A DNA stretch of 46,584 nucleotides from contig DHUL01000025.1 of assembly GCA_002409145.1 (NCBI GenBank), positions 4,675-51,258 of the forward strand. The letters are read 5' to 3'. Each line of letters opens with the position of its first letter. The first letter of the stretch is position 1. Both the position numbers and the translations under genes were made by a program. This stretch comes from Bacteroidales bacterium UBA5235. GTDB lineage: Bacteria > Bacteroidota > Bacteroidia > Bacteroidales > VadinHA17. The notes under the pieces are model-generated. The model did no database searches. It was not told the DNA's origin and saw only the letters and a program-made list of their open reading frames with translations. Below, piece by piece: positions 6,846-16,570 of the stretch.

Positions 6846-9743
6846 ATGAGCAGGAGGCTGTTTTCAGTGTTGGTTCTTCTCCTCCTCGCATTTTTAAACG
6901 CGACGGCTGAGGTACAGGAGATCGGTACACCGTTCATCAGGAACTTCACCAAGGGTGATTACAGGGCCAGCACTCAGAATTGGGCGGTGGCGCAGGATGC
7001 AAGGGGATTCATGTATTTCGCCAATAATGACGGACTCCTGGTTTATGACGGGGTTCAGTGGCACCTCTACCAGATGCCCAACCACTCAATGGTCAGGTCA
7101 ATTCTGATGGGTGTAAAGGGTGAAATATTCATAGGTGCTTACAATGACCTGGGGAAAATGGTACCTGATGCCAGCGGTAATCTGTCATTCCATTCTTTCA
7201 GGGACCAGATCCCCGAGGAATACAGGAATTTTGACGATGTATGGAACATATGCACCTTCCGCGACAAAACAGTATTTCAGTCATATTATGCAGCATATTT
7301 TTACCGTGATGGAACACCAATGACAGTTGTGGCTGCACCATCACGGTTCCAGAATTCATACAGCGTAAAGGGACGGCTGCTGTTCAATGATACCGGAAAC
7401 GGGCTCATGGAGTTCGACGGAACCCGGCTTGTCAGACTTCCCGGATGCGAGTCTCTGACCGGTCAGGATATCTGGTCAGTCCTTCCTTTCGGATCCGGGA
7501 ATGAGATACTGATCTGCACCCTTGGAAACGGACTCTATATTTATGATGGCACGAAACTTCGAAAGTGGAACGAGGCACTCAGCAGGATCTGCAGCCGCGA
7601 CCAGGTATTCAGCGCCACAATGATCTATGATGATTATTACGTGATCGGGACAATACTTAACGGCGTTATGATCATTGACACTGAGGGGAACTTGGTTCAG
7701 CACATCAACAGGAAGAAGGGGCTGCAGAATAACACGGTACTTGACCTGTTCACCGACAGGAACGGCAACTTGTGGCTGGCCCTTGACAACGGCATTGACT
7801 ATGTGACTGTTAATTCCCCCGTAACATTTATCCGCAGTTCTGAAGGCTTTGGTGCAGGCTATGCATCGGTTATCCATGAAGGGAAGCTTTACCTCGGGAC
7901 CAACCAGGGGCTGTATGTCAGGAACTGGCCTGAAAAGGAGACGGATGATGATTTCAGGATGATCCCCGGAACCTACGGGCAGGTCTGGTACCTGGGAGTT
8001 CATAATGGTGAACTGCTATGCGGGCATAATAACGGTACTTACCAGATTGCCGGAGAGAAGGCTGACCTGATAAGCCGTGTCCCCGGCGGATGGAAATATA
8101 TGGAGCTGAAAAACCACCCGGGCTACCTGATAGGAGGTACATACAGCGGAATTATCCTTTTCAGGTGGGAGCAGGGCACATGGAAGTTCGTCAGACAGAT
8201 ACCTGGTATGACCGAGTCTTTCAGGGTTTTCGAGGAAGACAGGCAGGGAGAAATATGGATGAGTCATGGATTCAAGGGGATATTCAGGGTAAAGCTCTCA
8301 TCTGATCTCGATTCGGTGACCGGTGTCAGATTCTATGATTCATCAGATGGCCTGCCTTCTGATTTTTATCTTGGTATTTTTCGGATCAGGGGACAGCTCG
8401 TTGTTGTGTCTGAGACTGAAATCTTTGAATTTTCGCCTGAAGGAGACCGGTTTGTCAGATCAACCTACTTCAACCAGCTTTTCAGTCCCCTGACAGCCAT
8501 CTCATATCTCCTTGAGGATAAAGATGGTAACATTTGGTATGTCGCAAAGAACAGGGCAGGGGTGTTCAGACTGAAGGAGGACCATTCATATGAGAATATA
8601 GCCACACCTTTTCTTCTCCTCTCAGGACGGTTTATCCACGGGTTTGAGTCTTTCTACCCATATTCGCCGGACCATGTCATTATCGGCACAGAAGATGGCT
8701 TTGCCCACTATTCATCACGCACCTCTTCACTCGGTTATGAGGGATTCTCGGTATACATAACCCTGGGAGAGGCCTTGCATCAGGACTCGGTGTTTTATTA
8801 TGGCCGCACTCCCTCATCTTCAGGGCAGGAGATAAGCTACAGGTTCAGATATGCGCAAAATAACATGCGGTTCATGTATGCATCGCCAGACTATGACAAT
8901 GCCGGAAATACCGAATATAGTTACAGGCTGGGAGGGTATGATGACAGGTGGTCTGACTGGAGCCGGACTTATTATAAGGAGTATTCCAATCTCCCTGACG
9001 GAAAATTCACCTTTCAGGTAAGAGCGAGGGATCAACTCGGAATTGAGAGTAAACATGACTCACTTGAATTTATCATTGAGCATCCCTGGTACAAGTCACC
9101 AGTGGCATTCCTTGCCTATGTCATTGGCGGGATGATTCTGATCCTGCTGCTTGCACGTTTTATAAGTTGGAGAATTGAGTTGTCAAGAAGGAATGAGAGG
9201 CTGAGGAACAGCCGTATTTACGAGGAGAAGGAGCAGGAGTATAAACGCCAGGCGCTGGAGTCTGAGAAAGAGATAATACGAATCAGGAATGAAAAGCTTC
9301 AGGCTGAGATGATACTTCGTGACAAGGAGCTGGCTAACCAGGCAATGAGCCTTGTACGTAAAAATGAATTTCTCAATCACATAAAGGACGAACTCAGGAA
9401 CCTGATTAATGGCAGCAATGACAGGGCTACCGGAAGCAAGGTTTCTGAGATTCTTCAGCGAATAGACCGTGAGGTTGACAACAATAAGCAGAGAGAGATA
9501 TTTGAAAGTGCCTTCGATGAGGTTCATGAGGAGTTTCTCCAGCGTGTAAAGGCGAGATACCCTGAACTGACTCCTACTGAACTTAGGCTTTGCGCCTACC
9601 TTAAAATGAATCTCCCTACCAAGGAGATTGCCCCTCTGCTGAATATTTCGGTAAGAGGTGTTGAGATCTGCAGATACAGGATCAGGAAAAAGATGGGTAT
9701 TACCAGGGATGTAAACCTCACGACCCATCTTCTCAGCATCTGA
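6846..9743 (+). CDS. Membrane-spanning one-component PUL regulator: beta-propeller, Y_Y_Y domain, TM, coiled coil, LuxR-like HTH
   Basis: The 965-residue protein has a signal peptide (about 1-21) and a long periplasmic part built of two-component-regulator propeller blades (for example DRNGNLWLALDNGIDYV near 304, EDRQGEIWMSHG near 465, EDKDGNIWYVAKNRAGV near 558). A Y_Y_Y sandwich near 670-735 (YSYRLGGYDDRWSDWS) leads to one transmembrane helix at about 752-772. A long charged coiled coil (about 780-880) precedes a C-terminal HTH near 900-960 with LTPTELRLCAYLKMNLPTKE and the recognition region NISVRGVEICRYRIRKKMG. There is no HisKA or HATPase domain, so it is not a hybrid two-component system. 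Glycan sensed outside would have to be passed through the helix and coiled coil to the DNA-binding domain. It sits directly upstream of susC and probably controls the PUL. Confidence 0.9.
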   Translation: MSRRLFSVLVLLLLAFLNATAEVQEIGTPFIRNFTKGDYRASTQNWAVAQDARGFMYFANNDGLLVYDGVQWHLYQMPNHSMVRSILMGVKGEIFIGAYNDLGKMVPDASGNLSFHSFRDQIPEEYRNFDDVWNICTFRDKTVFQSYYAAYFYRDGTPMTVVAAPSRFQNSYSVKGRLLFNDTGNGLMEFDGTRLVRLPGCESLTGQDIWSVLPFGSGNEILICTLGNGLYIYDGTKLRKWNEALSRICSRDQVFSATMIYDDYYVIGTILNGVMIIDTEGNLVQHINRKKGLQNNTVLDLFTDRNGNLWLALDNGIDYVTVNSPVTFIRSSEGFGAGYASVIHEGKLYLGTNQGLYVRNWPEKETDDDFRMIPGTYGQVWYLGVHNGELLCGHNNGTYQIAGEKADLISRVPGGWKYMELKNHPGYLIGGTYSGIILFRWEQGTWKFVRQIPGMTESFRVFEEDRQGEIWMSHGFKGIFRVKLSSDLDSVTGVRFYDSSDGLPSDFYLGIFRIRGQLVVVSETEIFEFSPEGDRFVRSTYFNQLFSPLTAISYLLEDKDGNIWYVAKNRAGVFRLKEDHSYENIATPFLLLSGRFIHGFESFYPYSPDHVIIGTEDGFAHYSSRTSSLGYEGFSVYITLGEALHQDSVFYYGRTPSSSGQEISYRFRYAQNNMRFMYASPDYDNAGNTEYSYRLGGYDDRWSDWSRTYYKEYSNLPDGKFTFQVRARDQLGIESKHDSLEFIIEHPWYKSPVAFLAYVIGGMILILLLARFISWRIELSRRNERLRNSRIYEEKEQEYKRQALESEKEIIRIRNEKLQAEMILRDKELANQAMSLVRKNEFLNHIKDELRNLINGSNDRATGSKVSEILQRIDREVDNNKQREIFESAFDEVHEEFLQRVKARYPELTPTELRLCAYLKMNLPTKEIAPLLNISVRGVEICRYRIRKKMGITRDVNLTTHLLSI

Positions 9744-9779
9744 AAAAACGGTGATCTGTAGTATCACTTCCAGTAATAG

Positions 9780-9794
9780 GTGTATTTTATACAC
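9780..9794. promoter_or_regulatory. Inverted repeat upstream of susC (GTGTA-N5-TACAC)
   Basis: A perfect 5-bp inverted repeat around TTTTA, in the 266-bp gap between the PUL regulator and susC. It could be an operator half of the control region. On its own it is short enough to be chance. Confidence 0.25.
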
Positions 9795-9812
9795 TCATTG
9801 TCTATTTTTTAT

Positions 9813-9835
9813 ATATCATGAAATCAGTATGATAT
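9813..9835. promoter_or_regulatory. Inverted repeat upstream of susC (ATATCAT-N9-ATGATAT)
   Basis: Two perfectly complementary 7-bp arms are separated by nine bases, about 45-70 bp before the putative -7 box of susC. This fits an operator for a dimeric DNA-binding protein. The AT-rich composition lowers the weight of the match. Confidence 0.35.
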
Positions 9836-9854
9836 GATTTAGGTGATGAATTAT

Positions 9855-9889
9855 TGATGTATTTATTTAATTCTACTGATGTATTTTTG
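9855..9889 (+). promoter_or_regulatory. susC promoter region: TGATGTATTT direct repeat overlapping a TAnnTTTG box
   Basis: TGATGTATTT occurs at 9855-9864 and again at 9877-9886, a 22-bp step equal to two helical turns. The second copy overlaps TATTTTTG (9882-9889), which matches the Bacteroidota -7 consensus. No well-spaced TTTG -33 box is visible, as expected if the promoter needs an activator. The layout suggests the HTH regulator encoded just upstream binds the repeats, but binding is inferred. Confidence 0.5.
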
Positions 9890-10009
9890 AAGTAAGGAAA
9901 GGAAGGTGCTATTCAATTTCACATTCTTAACTTGGTACTCTGCAATCGGATGGTTTTCGGACCAATCTGGTAAACCTGATAAACCAATTTCTAAAACTCA
10001 ACAAAATCT

Positions 10010-13000
10010 ATGAAACAGACAATCCTGGCTCTTTTATTCATTGCCTGTTCCCTGGCATTAAACGCACAGGGACTGCAGATAAAGGGAGTCGTAACGTCAG
10101 CAGACGACGGACAGCCTGTCCCGGGGGTGAGTGTTTTCGTCAAGGGAACAACCACCGGGACCATGACTGACATGACGGGTGCTTACACTCTAAGCAATGT
10201 TCCCGTGAACTCAACTCTTGTCTTCTCCTTTGTGGGGATGAAGACGCAGGAATTTGTGGTTACTGAGAGTACCACCATAGACATAGTAATGGCTTCAGAT
10301 ATGGAGCTGATCGATGAGGTTGTTGTTGTGGGTTATGGTACCCAGAAGAAGAGCCTTGTAACCGGAGCCATTGCGAAGGTAGAAGGTGATGATCTGCGAA
10401 AGGCAGCGGATATGCGTGTCACACAGGCACTTCAAGGTAAGACTGCAGGTGTGGTCATCACGGCCAACTCAGGTCAGCCGGGGTCCCAGATCTCAGTGCG
10501 TATCAGGGGAACGGGAACCAACGGTGACGCGGAACCTCTTTATATTATTGACGGGCTTCCAATGAGCGGTGCCGGGACTGACTTCCTGAATGCTGCGGAC
10601 ATTGAATCAATTGAGGTGCTCAAGGATGCGGCCTCAGCTGCAATCTATGGAGCACGTGGTGCGAACGGTGTTGTACTTATCACAACAAAAACCGGAAAGA
10701 CCAACACCAGGCTTTCAGTTACGTATGATGGTTACTATGGTTTGCAGAATCCATGGAAGAAGATACCGCTGTTGAATTCCGGTGAATATGTAATGATGAT
10801 CAATGAAGCTGCGATCAATGCCGGTCAGAGTCCGGTCTTTTCTCCTTCCCAGATTGAAAGCTTCACCGCTGACACTGACTGGCAAGATGAGATGTTCAGC
10901 TATAATGCACCAAAGCAGAGCCATTCCCTCTCTTTCACCGGTGGCAGTGACAAGCTTGAGTATTCATCATCACTGAGCTACTTTGCCCAGGACGGTATCG
11001 TCGCAAAAGATAAGTCACACTTTGACAGGATCACTTATCGTCTCAATGCTACGGGTACTTTCGGGTTCTTCAAGCTTGGCGGCAATGTCAACCTGGCTAA
11101 CATCCAGAACCAGGGAATTGATCCAAACAGCCACTTCGGGCTCAGCCTTGACCAGGCACTTAATATGCCGCCCATTGTGCCGGTAAAATTCTCGGACGGT
11201 ACCTGGGGTACACCCGAGTCATACGGTTTGGGCTTACAGGAGATAACCAACCCGGTTGCGCTTCTTAGCTATAACAATTCAAAATGGAGAACAAACAAGC
11301 TCATAGGGGGACTGTTCGGAGAGGTTGATTTCGGCAAGTTCAGCAAGGCACTGGAAGGCTTGACTTTCAGGTCGACATTCGGTGGTGAGTATTCCATGGT
11401 CATGAATGATGGTTATACTCCTGAATATTACCTTGATGCAATGCATTTTACGACCAGTGACAGAGCGTCGAAGAGCATGCAGCTTTATACCCGGTGGAAT
11501 TTTGAAAACATATTTACCTACAGCCGCAGGATTGATGTACACAATTTTACCCTGATGGCCGGAACCACTGCATACAAGGATATGTATGAAAATCTTTCGG
11601 CCTCGAAGGCAGACCTGATCTTTGATGATTTTGAGCATTCCTATATTGATAACGCTACTGACCCTGAATCGGTTGACGCCGGCGGAGGGTACTCGGAGCA
11701 TACCGTTGCCTCACTGTTCGGCAGGTTGAACTATGACCTCCTGAACAGGTACATGCTGACCGCCACCATCAGGCGTGACGGCTCGTCCAGGTTCGGAGAC
11801 GAGAATAAGTACGGCATCTTCCCGTCAGCATCTCTTGGCTGGGTTATCTCCAGGGAGCCCTTCATGGCAAACCTCAATGATATTATTAATGTATTGAAGT
11901 TGAGGGCCAGCTGGGGTCAGAACGGAAGCGAGAATATTGGTGACTTCGGATACACCTCTGTGATTGGTAATGCCAATATCTATTATTTCGGTGACAGCAA
12001 GACCCAGTACAATGGTACACAACCGACGCGTATTGCCAATCCTTCCCTGAAATGGGAGACATCCGAGCAGACCAACTTCGGGCTTGATTTCGGTACTCTT
12101 AACAGTACCCTCACCCTTACCCTTGATTACTACATCAAGACCACCAAAGACTGGCTGGTTGTGGCACCTGTGCCAATGCTTGTCGGTAACTCCGCACCCT
12201 ATATTAATGGCGGATCCGTAAGAAACTCAGGGATTGAAGCTGAAGTATCATATCGCAGGAATTTCGGGAAACTTTATCTCAGTGCATCAGTAAACGGAGC
12301 CTTCAACAAAAACGAAGTGCTTGATATCCGCAATACCGAAAAGAGATTGCAGGGTGGTGATGGAGGATTTGGCCAGAGCGGAGTCCTATACGCTGAGGTT
12401 GGTACACCGATGGGTGTTTTCTACGGTCTTAAAACCAATGGAATATTCCAGAACCAGGGGGAGATAGATGCTTACGTAAACTCGGACGGCGGACTGATTC
12501 AGCCTTCGGCAAAACCTGGCGACATCCGTTTCGTGGACTCCGACGGCAACGGCTCCATTGACGGAGATGCAGACCGTGTGACAATCGGATCACCCTATCC
12601 CGATTTTACTGGAGGTTTCAACTTTACTGCAGAAATGTACGGATTTGACCTTAACATGTTCATATACGCTGCGCTGGGCCAGGAGATATATGATGCTACC
12701 AGGAGATGGGACATGAACAGTGCTAACTACAGGGCTGACTGGCTTGACCGCTGGACAGGCGAGGGTACTTCAAACTATTACCCAAGGATCAGCAATGTCG
12801 ACGCAAACAAGAATATGCAGACAGTGAGCGATTTCTACATCCATGACGGAAGTTTTGTAAGGCTAAGAAACATCTCGCTCGGTTATTCTCTTCCATCTGC
12901 TGCAACAAAATTCCTGAGCATCAACCGGCTCAGAATCTATGTCGCGGCTGAGAATCTCATGACATTCACAAAATATCTTGGATATGATCCGGAAATTGGC

Positions 13001-13084
13001 GGTGGTGTATTCGGCAATGGAATCGATCATGGTATTTACCCGCAGCCAAGGACTCTGATGACCGGTATAAATGTTACATTCTAA
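10010..13084 (+). CDS. susC: SusC/RagA-type TonB-dependent outer-membrane glycan transporter
   Basis: The 1024-residue protein has a signal peptide ending near LALNAQG. A CarboxypepD_reg-like domain follows (about 22-100, IKGVVTSADDGQPVPGVSVF), then the SusC motif EVVVVGYGTQKKSLVTGAI near 105-123. The plug domain runs to about 235 (IRIRGTGTN-type core, PLYIIDGLPM, AAIYGARGANGVVLITTK), and a large beta-barrel extends to the C-terminal aromatic end TGINVTF. Such proteins import oligosaccharides across the outer membrane using TonB energy, with SusD as the lid. susD starts 19 bases downstream. In this setting the cargo is most likely laminarin-derived oligosaccharides; that is inferred from the GH16/GH30/GH3 set, not from the transporter itself. 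Confidence 0.97.
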   Translation: MKQTILALLFIACSLALNAQGLQIKGVVTSADDGQPVPGVSVFVKGTTTGTMTDMTGAYTLSNVPVNSTLVFSFVGMKTQEFVVTESTTIDIVMASDMELIDEVVVVGYGTQKKSLVTGAIAKVEGDDLRKAADMRVTQALQGKTAGVVITANSGQPGSQISVRIRGTGTNGDAEPLYIIDGLPMSGAGTDFLNAADIESIEVLKDAASAAIYGARGANGVVLITTKTGKTNTRLSVTYDGYYGLQNPWKKIPLLNSGEYVMMINEAAINAGQSPVFSPSQIESFTADTDWQDEMFSYNAPKQSHSLSFTGGSDKLEYSSSLSYFAQDGIVAKDKSHFDRITYRLNATGTFGFFKLGGNVNLANIQNQGIDPNSHFGLSLDQALNMPPIVPVKFSDGTWGTPESYGLGLQEITNPVALLSYNNSKWRTNKLIGGLFGEVDFGKFSKALEGLTFRSTFGGEYSMVMNDGYTPEYYLDAMHFTTSDRASKSMQLYTRWNFENIFTYSRRIDVHNFTLMAGTTAYKDMYENLSASKADLIFDDFEHSYIDNATDPESVDAGGGYSEHTVASLFGRLNYDLLNRYMLTATIRRDGSSRFGDENKYGIFPSASLGWVISREPFMANLNDIINVLKLRASWGQNGSENIGDFGYTSVIGNANIYYFGDSKTQYNGTQPTRIANPSLKWETSEQTNFGLDFGTLNSTLTLTLDYYIKTTKDWLVVAPVPMLVGNSAPYINGGSVRNSGIEAEVSYRRNFGKLYLSASVNGAFNKNEVLDIRNTEKRLQGGDGGFGQSGVLYAEVGTPMGVFYGLKTNGIFQNQGEIDAYVNSDGGLIQPSAKPGDIRFVDSDGNGSIDGDADRVTIGSPYPDFTGGFNFTAEMYGFDLNMFIYAALGQEIYDATRRWDMNSANYRADWLDRWTGEGTSNYYPRISNVDANKNMQTVSDFYIHDGSFVRLRNISLGYSLPSAATKFLSINRLRIYVAAENLMTFTKYLGYDPEIGGGVFGNGIDHGIYPQPRTLMTGINVTF

Positions 13085-13103
13085 CGGGCTAAATAACTGA
13101 ATT

Positions 13104-14708
13104 ATGAAAAAATCAATAATATACAGCTCATTGTTTCTGGCTCTGCTCATGGGCATTAGTGCCTGTTCAAAGGATTTCCTGGAGCTTGAGCCAAAGACAG
13201 GCCAGACAGAGGCCAACTACTACAAGAATGAGACGGAGGCATTTCTTGCCATGACCGCCGTTTATGATGCATATGCAGTTCAGAACTGGGTGTTCATCCC
13301 GCTAATGGCTGATATCTGGTCAGATGATGCATTCTGTGGTGCTGCAAATATCAATGACATGTCGCAGTGGCATGAGATGGAGATGTTCAGCATGACACCG
13401 GAGAACAATTCATCATCTGACCTCTGGAATCGCTGCTATTCAGGTATCTACAGGGCTAACCTTTACCTGCAGAAGCAGGAGGGAGTGGATTGGAAGACCG
13501 AAGGACTGAAGGAAAGGTTTGAGGGAGAAGTTAAGTTCCTCAGGGCAACTTTCTATTGGGATCTCGTTCGTCATTACGGATTTGTTCCGCTAATTACCGA
13601 GGTTCTTCCGAATGTTGAAGATTACAAGAGTATTCCGCAAAGCTCACCGGATGAGATATTCACATTCATGGCAGGTGACCTTCTTGATGCACTTGCCATT
13701 TTGCCAACGGATATCCCCGCCAATGAGACCGGCCGCATTTCCAAGGCTGCCGTACAGCTGCTCATGGCGCGAGTCTACCTGTATCATACAGGAATGAGTG
13801 CTATAAGCGGTATGGGTCTGACAGCGGAACAATGGTCCGACGGGACTACAACAATCAACAAGACATTTGTCCGCAATGCCCTTGAGGAGATAATCACCGG
13901 TCAGCGCTACATACTGCTTCCTGACTATGCCGATATCTTTGACTGGGAAAACCAGAACAATGAAGAATCTATACTGGAGATACAGTATTCAGAGAAAGCC
14001 AAATCAGGGGACTGGGGCGGATGGAATATCAACGGTAACTTCGCCAGTCTCTGGCTCGGTCCGCGTAACCCCGTCGGTGATGAGAATGCCTTCCCGGGAT
14101 GGTCACTGGCAGTTCCTACATGGGATCTCGCAGATGCTTTCGAAGCAGGTGACCCGAGGAAGTATGTGACAATCTATGATGCTGATGCAAACCTTACCAG
14201 CTATACCAAAGGGTTCATGAATACCGGTATGTTTAATAAGAAGTATATGGCCTCATCCAAATACATCTTCCAGGGTGGTGATCCCCAACATAACTTCCCC
14301 CGCAACTTCATAGACATGAGGTATGCTGAAGTTCTTCTTACGGCTGCTGAACTATGGCTGACGGATGATCCGGGCAAAGCCAGGGATTACCTTAACCGGG
14401 TAAGAACCAGGTCTCTCGGGGAGGCTGCTGCAAAGACAGCAATTACCCTCGATGACATCTACCATGAGAGGCGTGTGGAGTTTGCAGGAGAAGGCCTGAG
14501 AAAATGGGATCTGCTGCGCAGGGGACTTGACTATGCTGCTACCGAGATTAACGGCAGTTTCCATTTCCCGGCCGGTGTGCCTAATCCTGAAGAGTTCGTA
14601 GTCAGGACATTTGACCCGGATTCATGGGGAATGTTTCCGATACCTGCAGGCGAGATCAGGAATATGAATGCAGGCGTTCTGAAGCAGATGGTACCTGCTT
14701 ACCAGTAG
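13104..14708 (+). CDS. susD: SusD/RagB-family surface glycan-binding lipoprotein
   Basis: The 534-residue protein begins with a lipoprotein signal peptide whose lipobox ends at Cys21 (MGISAC), followed by SKDFLELEPKTGQ, typical of SusD. The alpha-helical TPR-rich fold is recognisable from blocks such as EVKFLRATFYWDLVRHYGFV and ARDYLNRVRTRS, and the C-terminal region contains GEGLRKWDLLRRGLD and WGMFPIPAGEI. SusD proteins bind glycan at the cell surface and close over the SusC barrel. The gene lies between susC (19 bp) and the PKD protein (3 bp) and is certainly co-transcribed with them. Confidence 0.96.
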   Translation: MKKSIIYSSLFLALLMGISACSKDFLELEPKTGQTEANYYKNETEAFLAMTAVYDAYAVQNWVFIPLMADIWSDDAFCGAANINDMSQWHEMEMFSMTPENNSSSDLWNRCYSGIYRANLYLQKQEGVDWKTEGLKERFEGEVKFLRATFYWDLVRHYGFVPLITEVLPNVEDYKSIPQSSPDEIFTFMAGDLLDALAILPTDIPANETGRISKAAVQLLMARVYLYHTGMSAISGMGLTAEQWSDGTTTINKTFVRNALEEIITGQRYILLPDYADIFDWENQNNEESILEIQYSEKAKSGDWGGWNINGNFASLWLGPRNPVGDENAFPGWSLAVPTWDLADAFEAGDPRKYVTIYDADANLTSYTKGFMNTGMFNKKYMASSKYIFQGGDPQHNFPRNFIDMRYAEVLLTAAELWLTDDPGKARDYLNRVRTRSLGEAAAKTAITLDDIYHERRVEFAGEGLRKWDLLRRGLDYAATEINGSFHFPAGVPNPEEFVVRTFDPDSWGMFPIPAGEIRNMNAGVLKQMVPAYQ

Positions 14709-14711
14709 ACG

Positions 14712-16490
14712 ATGAACAATCAAAACATTAAAGTAATGGGAAACAAATATATTATCAGATTAACAGGAGCTCTGGCAATGATTCTTGCCCTTGTATCCTG
14801 TGAGCCTCAGATGGCGGACAAACCGGATATCGGTGCTGCTCCCACCTCTGACCAGCTTGACTTTACCATAACACCTGGCAGTGACGATTTTAATTTCGTC
14901 ATAACCAATACCTCCTCCGTTACCGGCATTGCTTCATGGGACTTTGGAAACGGCACAAAGGGTTCCGGGGAGTCCGTCATCTCCAGGTACCCCATGCCGG
15001 GTGACTACACGGTAAAACTGACACTGGTTACCAGAGGTGGGGTTGCTACCAAAACCAAAAGTTTTACCCAGACCGAGACTGACTTCTCTATTTTTACAGA
15101 TCCGGTTTATGTCAACCTTACAGGCGGTGTTAACGATGCTGATGGCAAAACATGGGTGGTTGATAAAGATACAAAAGGACATTTCGGTGTCGGTGATGTC
15201 ACCCTGGCGACCGGAATCGGCCTTGACTGGTGGTCAGCTGATCCTGATATCAAGAGCGGAACAGGAGCATATGACGATGAACTGACATTTATCCTCACTG
15301 ATTTTGTGGTCAGCTATGACAACAAAGGTGTCAGTTATGTCAAAGGCTATACAAAGGACGATCCTAAACTTGCTACTGTCTATCTCAATCCGAGACTGAA
15401 CAAGGATGACTATGACGTCGATTATGCCACACCCGTAACAGGTACCTGGACTATTATTGAGCAGGGAGGTGCCGACTACATCGTGATAAACAGTGAAACA
15501 CCTATTTTCCCCGGTCTTGATGTTGGCGCAAAGGATAATAAGTACAAAATCCTCAAGATAGAAGAGAACCTGCTTGAACTTACTTGTGAAAGCTCATATG
15601 AAAACTGGACTAAATGGCACTATTTCCTGATACCCAAGGGTTATGTCAGACCGACAATCACCTATACCGTAAATGTTACCGAAGGTATTGACAATGAGGT
15701 TTCGTGCTCCGTTACAGGTTACTCAATTCCTGATGGGCAGAGTGTAACCGGTATTACCTGGAATTTTGGCGATGGAAGCGTCGAGGTCACCGGAGGCAAG
15801 GATGAGGTTGTGAAGCATGTTTACATGCGCAAGGGAACTTTCACCGTTACGGCAAAGCTGAGTTCCAGCCTTGGGGATCTTACCGGAACAAAACAGATTG
15901 TCCTGGCCAACAATAACTCAGCTTACGTGCCATTCCTCCTTGACATGATGATTGTGTACAATGATCTCAGCGAGGTGCAGGTCTTCCCGCTTCTTGCTGA
16001 AAACTGCACCCTGACCACAGTCGACAATCCTGAAAAGGAGTATCCCAACAAGTCTGCAAAGGTTGCTCTCTACTCAAGAACCGACAATCAGTATGCCAAT
16101 GCATATATCAGGCTGCCGGCAGGCTTCAGGTTTGACCTGAGGCTGCAGCAGGTGTTCAAAGTAATGGTGCGCGGCAAGGCTGGTGATGTGATCCTGCTCA
16201 AGCTTGAAAATTCTGATCCTGCAGAACCCTGGAAGACCGGAACGGAGAAAACGTATAAAATCCAGAATGATGATTCATGGGAAGTTGCTGTGTTTGACTT
16301 CAACGGTGTTCCCGGAGGATTTAACTGGACTGGTGATATGTATGCCCCGGACGTGGTTGCTGACGACAGGTTCAATCATGATTTTTACAACACATTGCGG
16401 CTGATGTGCAACTCAACAGTTGCCACCGGTACACACAGCTTCTACTTTGATGAGCTGTCAGGTCCGCATGTGGAGGGTATCCATAAGTAG
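14712..16490 (+). CDS. PKD-domain surface lipoprotein, SusE/F-position glycan-binding protein
   Basis: The 592-residue lipoprotein has its lipobox at ALVSC with Cys30 as the lipidated residue; a start at Met9 would give a more ordinary signal length. Two PKD-type Ig folds are visible: one near residues 55-125 (ASWDFGNGTKGSG, YPMPGDYTVKLTL) and one near 310-395 (ITWNFGDGSVEV, YMRKGTFTVTAKL). Between them is a beta-rich region, and after them a C-terminal carbohydrate-binding-like sandwich (about 400-592) ending in HSFYFDELSGPHVEG. There are no catalytic motifs. Its place right after susD fits a surface glycan-binding protein that holds the polysaccharide for the transporter and enzymes. Binding of beta-glucan is inferred from the locus. 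A strong terminator lies 15 bases after the stop. Confidence 0.85.
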   Translation: MNNQNIKVMGNKYIIRLTGALAMILALVSCEPQMADKPDIGAAPTSDQLDFTITPGSDDFNFVITNTSSVTGIASWDFGNGTKGSGESVISRYPMPGDYTVKLTLVTRGGVATKTKSFTQTETDFSIFTDPVYVNLTGGVNDADGKTWVVDKDTKGHFGVGDVTLATGIGLDWWSADPDIKSGTGAYDDELTFILTDFVVSYDNKGVSYVKGYTKDDPKLATVYLNPRLNKDDYDVDYATPVTGTWTIIEQGGADYIVINSETPIFPGLDVGAKDNKYKILKIEENLLELTCESSYENWTKWHYFLIPKGYVRPTITYTVNVTEGIDNEVSCSVTGYSIPDGQSVTGITWNFGDGSVEVTGGKDEVVKHVYMRKGTFTVTAKLSSSLGDLTGTKQIVLANNNSAYVPFLLDMMIVYNDLSEVQVFPLLAENCTLTTVDNPEKEYPNKSAKVALYSRTDNQYANAYIRLPAGFRFDLRLQQVFKVMVRGKAGDVILLKLENSDPAEPWKTGTEKTYKIQNDDSWEVAVFDFNGVPGGFNWTGDMYAPDVVADDRFNHDFYNTLRLMCNSTVATGTHSFYFDELSGPHVEGIHK

Positions 16491-16504
16491 TTGTTTTTTC
16501 TTAT

Positions 16505-16540
16505 CATTGCCTGCCCGGATGAGGGGCAGGCAATGTTTTT
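16505..16540 (+). terminator. Rho-independent terminator inside the PUL
   Basis: A perfect 12-bp stem (CATTGCCTGCCC at 16505-16516, its complement at 16524-16535) encloses a 7-base loop and is followed by five T residues and a further T-rich stretch. It sits between the PKD lipoprotein and the GH3 gene. Only 30 bases remain before the GH3 start and no TAnnTTTG box is visible there, so GH3, GH16 and GH30 are probably reached by read-through. Confidence 0.85.
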
Positions 16541-16570
16541 CATATTTTTAAAACCATTTAGAAAACAGAG

